From: Locusta migratoria
Taxonomy: Eukaryota > Arthropoda > Insecta > Orthoptera > Acrididae
Direction: 5' to 3'
Assembly: GCA_026315105.1 (NCBI GenBank)
Contig: CM048744.1
Location: 371,154,159 to 371,218,158 of the forward strand
Length of the DNA stretch: 64,000 nt
Of this stretch, positions 10,228 through 20,600 are shown one piece after another. Made by a program: the position numbers and the translations under genes. The notes beneath the pieces are model-generated. The model was not told the DNA's origin. It saw only the letters and a program-made list of their open reading frames with translations, and did no database searches. Numbering within the stretch: position 1 is the stretch's first letter; every line of letters starts with the position of its first letter.

Positions 10228-12190
10228 ACCCCGTCTCTTATCTTCTTCGTAGGTTGCGTTATCTATCAGTAGCGCGAAGTGATTCCTATGACATATTTTA
10301 TCTTCTGTAACACACATTTTGCTTGTATCTTTCGTCACTGTTTCCATCCATCCTATGGTTTTCTTCAGTTTAAAATTAAAATTTTTCTTTGTAATACGTG
10401 TGTCTTTAATCCTTTTTAAATCTCCATAAAATTTAACATTCTTTTCCTCATTGTATCTGTGATTTTTTCTGTATTTGTAAACAAATCTTAATTTTTCTTT
10501 TTCATCCATGCATTTTCATTAGTTTTTTCAGGACCCAGAATTTTTCTTAGTATTCTTCTCTCTCTCTCTCTCTCTTTTCTAGTTCTCTTAGTTGGCCTTT
10601 TTTTTTATTCAGAGTTAGGCACTCTGATCCGTATGTTGCTTGTGTCCTAATAACCAAATTATATGTCTAATGGATACTGATTTCTTGATTATAGTTGTTT
10701 TGTGTTAATGTGTATGCAAATTCTAACTTCTTTACTCTCTCTTTATTTGTTGTGTTATCTAGTCCGTTGGCTTGGATCCTTCCCCCAAGGTATTTAAATT
10801 ACTTAACTCTTTTAATTTTTTCATACTTCGTTTTCATAATTATATTTGTGTGCTAAACACTCAGTTTTATCATAAGATTTTTTTTTAGCCCAGTTTTTCA
10901 GTAGTACTAGATCAGGCGTAACAGGTGCATCCGTTTGGTTTTCAGTTATCAATGCTGTATCATCCGCAAAGGCTAATCATTTTACTTCAAATTTGTTCTT
11001 ACCTTGTCCCATGTTTATACCTTTTATGCCTTTCTTCTCTAACGTGTTTTAACTATTTTATCTAGAACCAAGTTAAAGAGAATTGGGGACAGTCCGTCTC
11101 CTTGTTGAACTCCTGTTGTAATTTTGAGTGGTTCAGAAATTTTGCCTTGAAACATAATCCTTGGTGTTATATCCGTGACTGTCTGTTCAACAAGGTCTTC
11201 TGGTATTTTCACCTTCCCTGATTCGTAAAATATCTGAAATAGAAACTGTCCGTCAACTGAGTCGTAAGCCTTATTGAAGTCTATGAAAGTAACTATTGTG
11301 TTCTTATTTTGGTTTTTAAATTAAGAATCTGTTCTGCGAATGATCTACCTTTCCTTAATTCTGCTTGGTACTCTATTAAACTAGACCCTACTTGTTCTCT
11401 ATTCTATTTAGAAGCGCTTTCGGCAATATTTTGTATGTTGCTGGTAATAAGGATATGCCACAGTAGGTATTGATGTCAGTTTTCTCTTCTGGATCAGTGG
11501 TGGTCTTTAATTACTGTGTGAATTTTTTGGTATGCGGTTTAAACCCCCTACTTTCAACATTTCTGCTATTATCCCATATTTTCCTGGTGCCTTGTTGTTT
11601 CTCAACAACTTGATAATCTTTCCTATTTCTTCTGATGTAGGTGGCGCTGATGGTAGATTTTCATGTGGTGATTTTTTAAAATGTAATCTGTCAGTAGGCT
11701 CTTCACAGTTCAGTAGATTTTCAATTTATTCAACTAACAGTTGACAGTTTTCTTTATTTCTTAAGATCATGTTTCCATTTTTATCTTTAAAAATTAGACA
11801 TGGTGACTGGAATCCTGTCAACATATCTTTGAAAGTTTTATAGAAGTCCCCAGTGTTGTTCTTTTTAAAATGTGAAACCATTTCTTCTAATCTGTCTTTA
11901 TTAAATTTTCTTTTTACTGATCTGATTATTTTTGCTGTTTTCTTCATTTCTTCTTTAAAATCTTACCAGTATTAAAGTTTTTTTTTTATAACTGTTACCT
12001 TTTTTCCATGTCTTTAGTCTATTGTCAATCTCTTCGTCACATAACTCATTCCACCATCTGTGTCTTGGTAAACTTCGTGTTTGTCCCATTTCTTTAACTG
12101 ACTCCATCATTGATCTTAATTGCTTGACACTATTGCATATAAAATTATAATGATTTATGTGACGGTGGTAACCATTTCCTAACAATTTTT
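10228..12190 (-). mobile_element. non-LTR retrotransposon, second LINE family, 5' truncated
   Basis: Read on the minus strand from about 12190, the post-endonuclease linker comes first (RWWNELCDEEIDNRLKTW at about 12050). The RT follows: NKAYDSVDGQFLF (motif A, about 11275), GVQQGDGLSPILFNLVLDKIV (motif B, about 11105) and LAFADDTALITEN (motif C, about 10970). The C-terminal helix TKDTSKMCVTEDKICHRNHF is at about 10300. The GDGLSP motif B separates it from the GCSLSP family at 690-3640. The endonuclease is missing, fitting 5' truncation. Several stops and frameshifts interrupt the frame. Confidence 0.8.
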
Positions 12191-12930
12191 TGGAATAAAC
12201 TTAACCTTATGAATATGTGAATGTAAGGAGGAGAACACGGAAAATAACTGATCACTTAACACGCGTGTACATTCTGTCACGATGGAATCGCAACTACGAG
12301 TACGAGAAACTATAGAAAATAGCTTGGTGCAGGGCTTCAAGTGATCATCATCATGTTCCATGTAAGCAGTGTTGGATGGCTTACCTAAATTTCCTGAACT
12401 GTACTTAATGTTGTGAAATGTTAGGCTTTTCCTGGCCCCCTGACAGTAGTAATTATATGAAATTCAAAATTAATTAATCAACCAATAAATTTAAGAACAG
12501 ATTGATCGATTCTGTTTCTGATTTGATGTGAAAATAACAGCAGTGATTGTGAAGGCAGGTTAATCTCTGTAGTGATGCAAGACTCCCAGCCGCCCCTTTC
12601 TCGCTGCGGAGCGGAAATACTCCATGTAGACGCAAGCCAAGAAATTCGCAAAAATGGCAACAGGGCAAAGCAGGGTTTACGAAGGGCCATTTTTCTCTTG
12701 TCTGAAACTTTTTAAAATATTCAGCTGTCTTTTCAAAAGCAACTGCTGGGTCAAGTTGGTGCCAAGAGAAAGAGAGATTCCTCTCACTGGCAAGGAGTTC
12801 AATGGCCACGTTTTTCACAGATTTTTTCCAGACCATACGACTTCTTATTTCCTGACAGATTCATTGGCTTCGTGACGTAAGTTAGCAGCCCAAAATTCTT
12901 AGATCCAAACAGGCAGGAATTAATTGGAAG
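12191..12930. other. unassigned sequence with a 120-codon minus-strand ORF
   Basis: The minus ORF at 12474-12836 begins MVWKKSVKNVAIELLASER and is moderately charged at its N-terminus, then Cys/His-rich. I do not recognise it. A second overlapping minus frame argues for chance openness. Confidence 0.3.
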
Positions 12931-12935
12931 AAGTA

Positions 12936-13125
12936 AGATGACGGTTTAACGTCCTTTCGAAACTGAGCACACGCCCTGATGGTTTTTGTCAGAATTGGAG
13001 AAGGAAATCGGTCGTGCCCTTTGAAAGGAAACATCCCGCATTAGCTTGGAGTGATTTAGGAAAATCACTGAAAATCTAAATCTGGATGGCCGGAGGCGAC
13101 TTTGAACCACCGTCAGTGTGAAAAG
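12936..13125 (-). repeat. SINE C, degenerate
   Basis: The minus strand carries the SINE C body (CACTCCAAGCTAATGCGGGATG and a GGGCACGACCGATTTCCTTC-like stretch). This is the same family as 35050-35310. The tRNA-like head is reduced to GTGGTTCAAAGTCGCC. Confidence 0.7.
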
Positions 13126-13129
13126 GAAC

Positions 13130-14090
13130 TGTGAACTCTCAAAGATGGTATTTCCTGGAGCTAGGCAAACTCTTATCACTGGTGGACGAGTTTTTAGCGT
13201 AAACCCTTGCGCTGATGAGACAGCAGTGCTATAATACTACCCTAGAAGCAGCCCTGGGAGCAGAAACACACAGTCTGGAGCATCACGCACGTGGAACTGA
13301 CTTTGATTCTGGTAACAGCATTTCCAGCAACACAGTCTGGCGACTTAACGTACACACGGTTGCAGTCACCTTGTCTGCACGTTGCAGCCATGATCCGATC
13401 AGTCAGCAGCCTCAGCGAATTAGGCTGCAGCAGAGTTAGACCGTTTGCTAAAACTCATATTCTCAGAGGCTCACCATGAGTGACTTCAGGCATCTTGTGT
13501 GAGTACTTTTCTTTCCGTATTCCCCACCTTAAATCACTATTTTTATGTGGTTACGTTTATTATTTACGTGTAAGTAAGTCGTTATCATTGTCACACATAC
13601 CCTTGTGAAAAACCTTGCGAGAGCAGTTTCCTTTGTCATTCATGTAATGCGTTAGTTACATTTCTTAATGTGGGCATAATTTTGTCTTGTAACGTTTTCA
13701 TTAGTCTTTGCTCGCAACACTTTATAAAAACTTTAGGATATATTTTGACCATGTCTTTAATTTCATAATTAATAAATTCATGTCATAAAACTAATCAAGA
13801 TAGAAATCTTGGAATTCTCCGAATCAGATGCTATGGCCACCTATTTAAATCAATTAGGATTAAATCCGTTACGTAACTTCATTAAGTAGGCCTATTAGAA
13901 TTTCAAGAAGCGATCCACCGCTCAACAGGCCCATTTTATGCTGCATAAGTTCACACCTAGAATTTATTTTTGTCAAAATTAGACCTTCTTCGAGTTAACA
14001 AAACACGTATTTAACTGTGCATTACGCAAATGAAGTGAGTAATCGTTCATGAAATTTTCTATTTGTCATGAACTGTTTTCCTTATGACAT
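13130..14090. other. unassigned, mostly AT-rich
   Basis: Short overlapping plus ORFs at 13215-13479 share no domain I know. The rest is AT-rich without visible structure. Confidence 0.35.
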
Positions 14091-14094
14091 AGCA

Positions 14095-14475
14095 TTGGTA
14101 CGGGAAATAAGGGAAATGCTAAAAGATCTGAATGCAGCTTATATGGAATATGGAGTAAGAATCTTCACAATTAAAGCGAAGAGTATAGTGAGAGGCACAA
14201 GATGGAGACTTATAAGTATTAAGATGGCACAAGTTATTCTTAAATAAGAGCTCTAATCTTAGAAATATAGAAGTAAAATCTCGCATGACGAAGGAAGCAA
14301 ACTTTTAAAAGATTTAGGTAAATGCTTGGCAAATGTTTTATTTGTAATGTTTCGCTTTGTGGAGTAGAAATGTTAACTGAGGAGACAAAAAGAAAATAAA
14401 GAGAGAGAGAGACTAGAAGCATTTGAGATGTGGATTTGGAAGACAACGGAGATGACAAGCTAGTTGAAGTAAGTG
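14095..14475 (+). pseudogene. LINE RT/C-terminal relic (third LINE type)
   Basis: The frame reads REMLKDLNAAYMEYGVRIFTIK, which corresponds to the region after the RT catalytic motif in RTE-like LINEs. The remnant TRSI-DVDLED at 14415-14445 parallels EAFEMWIW. Stops are frequent. The relic may continue after the inverted repeat at about 15017. Confidence 0.5.
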
Positions 14476-14487
14476 AGTATCGTAAGT

Positions 14488-15004
14488 ATAAATTACTGAA
14501 ATGCAGCAACCAGTTGCCTGTGGTTATTTATTTTTTAACTTTAACGACCGGTTTCGGGCGCTTGAGTGCCCTTCTTCTGGTCTATATACAGACAAACAAG
14601 TGTATTAGTGAGGCTTATAGTGCCTCATCCATAGACACTTTGTTAGTAGCTGATTGTTATTCATTCCATAATCTTTGCACTTAGCGTTGATTCAACTACT
14701 AGCATGTATATTTATTAAGCAACAGTACAAAAATGTAAGTGTTAATTTTATCCCATTATATGAACTTATCTTTATTACAATCTATTTGGTTCGAAACTGC
14801 TTCAAATTTCTGTAATTGACTTTTATACGTTCTATAGCCTTATTGTATACCAATGCACTTGTTTGTCTGTATAGAGACCAGAAGAAGGGCACTCAAGCGC
14901 TCGAAACCGGTCGTTAAAGTTAAAAATAAATAACCATAAGTAACTGGTTGCTGCATTTAATTAATTTATAATCTGAACAGTTGCTGAAATGGATAAAATA
15001 CTTC
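14488..15004. mobile_element. Penelope-type inverted-repeat element with hammerhead-like cores
   Basis: Two about 107-bp arms (14500-14606 and 14852-14958) are inverted copies at about 90% identity by eye. Each carries CCAGAAGAAGGGCACTC then AAGCGC, then GAAACCGGTCG, the consensus of arthropod Penelope-like element repeats that hold hammerhead ribozymes. AGTATCGTAAGT occurs at 14476-14487 and 15005-15016 and may be the TSD. There is no coding capacity between the arms. Confidence 0.6.
14877..14913 (+). ncRNA. degenerate hammerhead ribozyme-like motif
   Basis: The order is (C)CAGAAGA, then stem II GGGCACTCAAGCGCTC, then GAAA, then CCGG as a minimal stem III, then UC. GAAACCGGTC matches the short-stem-III form described for Penelope-like elements. 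CUGANGA has become CAGAAGA, so self-cleavage is doubtful. The mirror copy lies at about 14545-14585 on the minus strand. Confidence 0.4.
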
Positions 15005-15016
15005 AGTATCGTAAGT

Positions 15017-15263
15017 GTTGGAAAGGTTGGTGTGAGGAGAAAGGCTACAAAAGCTTCCAATAAAAAGGAAGAAGACCTGGATGGTACATTTGTTGAGACT
15101 GCTGAGATGAAGTGCTTGCTAAGCGACTCTTTAGATGCACTAGTTTGTCGCAAGAGATTGGATTGAAGGAGTAGATACAAGTTACACATGACGTTAAGGA
15201 AAGCGAAATTACGCAATCTTGAACAGGTTGGCAGAAGACTGGGTAGCATAGAGAGTTACCAAA
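15017..15263 (+). other. possible continuation of LINE relic
   Basis: The sequence following the inverted-repeat element includes a 61-codon ORF ending at 15166 (KKEEDLDGTFVETAEMKCLL). I do not recognise it. Its position suggests it belongs to the LINE relic at 14095-14475. Confidence 0.25.
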
Positions 15264-15274
15264 TGAAAACTTTC

Positions 15275-15469
15275 GCTGCGGTCGAGTAGCCGAGCGGTCT
15301 AAAGCGTCTCGCTGCGGAGCGCGCGGCTTCTCGCCGTTGAGGTTCGAGTCCTCTCTGGGGCATGGGTGTGTCTGTTGTCCTTAGTTTACCTAGGTTTAAG
15401 TAGCTTGTAAGCTACGGACTGATGACCACGCAGTTTGGTCCGATAGATTTACAAACTTTTGTTTGTTGT
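15275..15469 (+). repeat. SINE B, 11-bp TSD
   Basis: Head GCTGCGGTCGAGTAGCCGAGCGG, B box GGTTCGAGTCC and body CTACGGACTGATGACCACGCAG. It is flanked by TGAAAACTTTC at 15264-15274 and 15470-15480. Confidence 0.93.
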
Positions 15470-15635
15470 TGAAAACTTTCCTTCGGGAAGAAAACTTATT
15501 ACGATGATCATGCTGAAACATTCTGTTATGTTATGCCGTATTATACGTAAATGCAACACTTCAAGAATAGTTATTTCTTATTGCAGCTGATTTAGCCCCT
15601 ATTTTAACCACAGTATTCTGTAGATACCATGAACA

Positions 15636-15971
15636 AAAGCTGTGCCCATTAGTTGGAATACAGCACAGTTCAAACCAGTCTGCAAAAAGGATAACAGCAG
15701 TTATCCACGAAACTACTGTACAGTGTTTTTGACATCTATACGTTTCAGAATCTTAGAATTTATTTTGAGTTTAAACATGCACCTCGAGCACAATGACTAC
15801 CTCCAACCAACCAGCACTAATTTCGAAAACATCAGTCATGCGAAACCCACTTCCCACTTTTCACATATGGCATCACGGACTCAGTATTTCTTGATTCCCA
15901 GAAAGCATTTGTCTCAGCACCACACTTGGGCCTCTTATATGAACGGCCATAGTATAGGCTATCGTAAGCTG

Positions 15972-16026
<55 letters not shown>

Positions 16027-16165
16027 GTAGCACCCAATATGCCCTCTTGGATGGAGTAATCGATAGAATGAAGTGTTATATATTATTGAGCGTAAACCTA
16101 TATCAACAGTACACTCTCAAACTTTTCGCAGATGGTTCAGTTATCTACAATGAATTACTTGTGGC
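15636..16165 (+). pseudogene. Jockey-like LINE RT relic with an internal poly(T)
   Basis: The frame reads PISWNTAQFKPVCKKDNSSYPRNYCTVF, the pre-motif-A block (SWK.A...P..KK.....NYRP.SL) of Jockey-group RTs, followed by FRILEFIL. After a 48-nt T run (15976-16023), KLFADGSVIYNELL appears at about 16125. This is a changed FADD motif. Most of motif A to B has been lost where the T run sits. Confidence 0.6.
15976..16023. repeat. 48-nt poly(T) tract
   Basis: An uninterrupted run of 48 T lies inside the Jockey-like relic. It could be the poly(A) of a minus-strand retro-insertion whose body is lost, or homopolymer expansion. Confidence 0.9.
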
Positions 16166-16535
16166 ACATAACATACAGTATTAGCATGTTGAGTTCTCAT
16201 TAGTCTGTTAGTAATAATAATGACTCATGAGAACTACAAAACCATTATCCCTCATCTTAGAGTACAAAAATCCTGCAGCGATAATCCTACCACTATCGGC
16301 TCTACCAATAGTTTTTGAGGTTACAACACATTTCCTCTTTCGTCTGTGTAAATAAAAATCAATTGCAGCATTTATAAAAGACCATAATTGGAGAACGGCA
16401 AATCGATTTTGCATATTTTTGTGTTCTTAATTGTTAGAACAAGGTTTGAAAGAAAGAAAATTTTGGAAAACTATCCCGTAAAATTGGAAATTTCAGTAAA
16501 TATTGATAGTTCGTTTTTTCAATGAGTTTTTTTAT

Positions 16536-17895
16536 TTGAATACAACACCATAATTCACGAATCATATATCATACATCATCTCCGTAATTGATTGGTGGTA
16601 TCATAACGTGACTGCGACATCTCCCAGTTGTTAAACACATTAAGGTAAGGGTAATGTTGAAAGTAAACATCCCTGTAACATTTAGCCCAATGTGATATCT
16701 TATTATGTATTCCAGGATAGAATTGTTTTTCTTATTATTTGAGAATTGTTCCTGTAAACCTTAAGGGTAGGGCTGGACATACGATGCTCGCGTTCGAACA
16801 TGCTCGAGATTTCCCGATACAGCGGAGAACTCGATACAGTGTCGAACTGTTCGAACACTCAGAGAACAAATGACTCGCACTGCGTATCTGCAAACGATAT
16901 GCGGGAAATTTTGAAGTTACCGGGCTATCGCTTTGCTCAGAACTAATTTCATAGGAAGTACATGTGAAAGCTAAGAAGGGCAATAGGGCATCACCATGAA
17001 GAACTGTATATTTCGTTTAAAACAGTACATACGTGAACTGTCTGATATCACTACAAGATATGATCAATTGATAAACAAATTATCAGCTACTATAGGTCTA
17101 ACAGAACTACTGTATCAAATTACTGCAAAGCCAACACTCAAAGGAAAAAAAAAAAATGTTATTTCTGGAAGTATGTTAAATGACTATGAATTCTTTCTAA
17201 GTAGAAATTACGTTTAATGGGTTTATAAGAGACATGTTGTAAATAACCATTCCATTCTCTGTTCAAACGGTGCAGTAACGGATAAAAATGTTACCGCCTT
17301 TTAATTACCTTGAAAACATGATTAAGAGATGAAATAGGGAAAATATTATAAATACAATACCTAATGAGGGAAATAAGTCATATAAAAATAAATTGTAATT
17401 GCGGCCATGGAATAAACAGTGCACGAACTGTTGTGTACGTAGTATCAACAGGCGTCGCTAGATCGCACACTAGAATTTTAAAGCACGATTACTATCGTTT
17501 ACGTATAGCCCACATTCGGTACTGTTTTTACTTATGACCTGCACCCTCGAAGCTACTATAGTCTGCATTCCACAATTATTAATCCTCATAGAACATTTAG
17601 AACATTAATGAGACTTTCTTCGTTATAAATAAATAGTTTAGTCCACGGTGCCGAAAAGATTTATGAATATCATCGCTGTAAATCGTAGAGATAGTACCTC
17701 CTGAGATTGCTAGATCACAGTAGCGTCGTCATCGAATGTTCGAACATATTCCGAGATTTCCCGAACTGTGACGTAAATTGTCCGAACAATTCGAGTCACG
17801 TTCAAACCCAGCTCTACTTAAGGGTTTTGCTCTGCGACATAGTTTTTATAGAAAGAAAAAAAGATGAAAATATACGTGACGATGGTGACGTTTGC
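16536..17895. repeat. dispersed repeat X, copy 1, split by a hAT-like insertion
   Basis: 16545-16760 and 17817-17895 match, in order, 20290-20600, for example ATTGGTGGTATCATAACGTG and GGGTTTTGCTCTGCGACATAG. The family is unknown: no coding region and no terminal repeats seen. In copy 1 the element at 16768-17816 interrupts it. Confidence 0.75.
16768..17816. mobile_element. hAT-like non-autonomous element, 8-bp TSD
   Basis: The ends are TAGGGCTGG and CCAGCTCTA (inverted, 8 of 9). The flanks are a perfect 8-bp repeat, CTTAAGGG, at 16760-16767 and 17817-17824. The uninterrupted homolog at 20518 reads straight through that point, confirming an insertion. The subterminal region carries several GTTCGAACA motifs (16792, 16846, 17737), as hAT transposase binding sites often do. 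The 73-codon plus ORF at 16996-17217 has no recognised domain. Confidence 0.8.
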
Positions 17896-18189
17896 GAACT
17901 ACTAATACTTCTATTTCACAATATACAATTGTCAAAACAATTAAGGATCAGTTGAGATATCTAGGTTCGGGAGTATTGTCATCGGCAGAATGAACTAAAA
18001 TGGTTAAAAGTCCTTCTATCGGTTGTACGGCGTGGAGGCAACAAAGTTACGGCACCCGAGATAGTGGTAATGACAGAAGGTTGCTGCAGACGGGGTTGGT
18101 GTTGACTTGTGTTTACTCTGCCAAACGAATTACGCAAGCACTTGTGTTCAGATAGTGTAGTGAGCAGGTAGTGAAATGCAACAACGTGA

Positions 18190-18850
18190 CTTGCCCAAAG
18201 CTATGGCATGAGGAGCAGTAGGTAGGTTGAAAACGGGATGGACACAGAGGTGGTTGCAGATATTCGAGTGTCCCAAAGTTTAAGTTGTAGATCCTGGACG
18301 CGATTTAAGACAACAGGAACCGATAAAAGAAGGCAAGGCCAAGGTTGTCCATGGGTATCAGCAAGAGATCACCGTTATCTCCGGTTAACAGCCCGTCGAT
18401 ACAGGAGGCTGAACTCAGGTGCTACGCATCCTCCATGCAGCAACAGGACGCGCAATATCAACACAAACAGTCCAAAATCTCCTTCGGGAATGTGGCCTTT
18501 ACGCATGGAGACCTATGGTGTATGTCCCATTAAAACCACGACACCGTTTAGCCCGCAGAATGTGGGCGGAGGAACATCAGGATTGGAGTCGTAACGAATG
18601 GTGCCGGGTTCTGTTCACAGATGAGTCAAGGTTGTATGTTCAGCTGGACAATCGTCATTCCTTCATCTGGGGAGAACGTGCAACTCTGCACCATCCTACT
18701 TATGGGCAAGAAACATCACCGTATCATGGCGATGCACGAATGGTGTGGGGTGGGCAGGAATCAGTGTTGGCAGAGGTACGGTACTCTATATCGTTCAGAA
18801 ATTACTGGAATGCCACATCCACAGAACCCTGACCAAACAGCTCTATGACA
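18190..18850 (+). pseudogene. Tc1-like transposase, N-terminal and catalytic part
   Basis: Frames at 18238-18594 and 18419-18832 encode a helix-turn-helix region (RYRRLNSGATHP) followed by RMWAEEHQDWSRNEWCRVLFTDESRLYVQLDNRHSFIW. FTDES carries the first catalytic Asp of the DDE domain. Homology ends at about 18820 (DARMVWGG). The C-terminal block appears at 19870-20075, so about 1 kb has been inserted. A frameshift lies at about 18420. Confidence 0.8.
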
Positions 18851-19868
18851 ACAACCTACTCACACCTGAGCAGTTTGGTACCGGCCTTGAACACAGCCTT
18901 GATCAACTCTAAAGTATTAATAATAACTTTTCCCACCAAACCTAACTCACTATAAGCTTGTCGATGGTTACTTGCGAGATCTCCAAATTGTTTTATTGGT
19001 TCCAAACCCTAAATTGTCAATTATATCCGTCACAGTCAAACTTTTCATTTACGTATCGGAAGGTAAGTTGGTCTATTTCAATTTTGTGTAACTCACGGAA
19101 TCCAATAGCACACAATTTGCAACCAGAGACAGTCATATCACACCAATAAAGCTCACGACCAACATGTGACTCAGTGACTCCCGTAGGATTCATAAAATAA
19201 CTCAATAAGACTGCTCCGTTCAAATTACGTCGTCAACTGCACTCGGGTCTGACTTCCAACCTCAACAAGAACCCATCTTCAATAGATACGTTCCATAGAT
19301 GAGTTACTTAATGCTGCCACATAGCATTAATGTCAATTACCATTTTATAACCAACTAACACTTCCTACGAACGGTCATTACCCTGATCCATTCAAAAAAC
19401 TCAGGTCAGGTTACACTATTATCAGCAGTGCTTCTGTCACTACTATCCACAGAAACCTAATCACTCTGGTAAATCCCTTTCTGTTTCGTGACGGCTTTAA
19501 ACTTACGCAACCATAAACCCGTTATTCTGCCTATCATAGGAGTCAGTTCGGTAACTCACAAGCAACTAACTATAAACTATCTTAGAAACCAATAAACCTT
19601 TGGGAGATCTTCATCTTTCACCGTACAATAATCATTAATTTCCATTACTATCTTTGGCATACCTGAATTATCTTGAGCGGCACAAATGCATTAAAAATAT
19701 ATCTATGAGCTCTCTCCTGGAGATATCTTTGGCGTTTCCTTGAAGTAAAATCTAGAACACACATCAAACAAATATATTCTAATTTTATAAAAGTTACATA
19801 CAGTTATATTTTAATGGACAATTTCTAAAAAAAAAAATCATTAATATAACACATTTTTCGTAATAAAT
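18851..19868. other. about 1-kb insert between two halves of a Tc1 element
   Basis: This stretch separates the two Tc1 parts. No ORF above 68 codons and no recognised repeat is present. The first 60 bp (ACAACCTACTCACACCTGAG) may still be diverged Tc1. Confidence 0.4.
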
Positions 19869-20090
19869 TGAAACAAAACCGTTCGAGAACTCCGCAACGA
19901 ACTGGAAAATAGTTTGTCCCGTTACAACAGCCCTTTAACCTCGCAAGAGTTGGAAATTGCACTCATGGAAGAAGGGCGAAATATCCATCAAGAGCTGATT
20001 GATAACCTCATACTGTCCATGCCACGCAGTTGTGCAACTGTACTGGCCGTCCGAGGTGATCACACACCGTATTAGAGGGCAGCGAGAATG
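19869..20090 (+). pseudogene. Tc1-like transposase C-terminus
   Basis: The frame reads SQELEIALMEEGRNIHQELIDNLILSMP then RSCATVLAVRGDHTPY and a stop, the canonical end of Tc1 transposases. It lies downstream of and in line with 18190-18850. The catalytic Asp-Glu portion between the two is missing. Confidence 0.8.
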
Positions 20091-20284
20091 GCATTTACAC
20101 TATTATGGTTGCCCCATCGTGTCTCGCTCTACGTAAACACCTTGTGAACCTCAGTTAAAGTGTTGAGATAGAAAAATATCGTACATCACACACAAATTAC
20201 AATTGCAACCAATAAAATACGTTACCATATGTTTATTGTGTATGATATCTCACCTTATCCCTCTTTAATTGTTTTCAGCAGTGT

Positions 20285-20600
20285 ATGAACAAAAGACCAT
20301 AATTAACGATTCATACACATGTTATGTCTTACATCATCTCTGTAATCGATTGGTGGTATCATAACGTGACTGCAACTTCTACCAGTTGTTCAACACTTGG
20401 AGATAAGGATAATGTTTAAAATAAGCATTCCTGAAACACTTAGCCCAATGTGATATGTCGTTATGTATTACAGGATAGAACTGTGGTTCTTATTATTTCA
20501 ATACCTTTCGTGTGATCCTAAAGGGTTTTGCTCTGCGACATAGATTTAGTTCTTATAGCAAGAAAAAAGAAGGAAATATATGTGACGGTTCCATCTGAGT
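20285..20600. repeat. dispersed repeat X, copy 2
   Basis: This is the uninterrupted copy of the repeat at 16536-17895, roughly 80% identical by eye, with the empty site CCTAAAGGGTTTTGC where copy 1 has the hAT-like insertion. Function unknown. Confidence 0.75.

Noticed and set aside
15642..16025. 127-codon ORF ending in poly-Phe
   Set aside because: It reads from a Jockey-like relic into a T run; kept only as a pseudogene.
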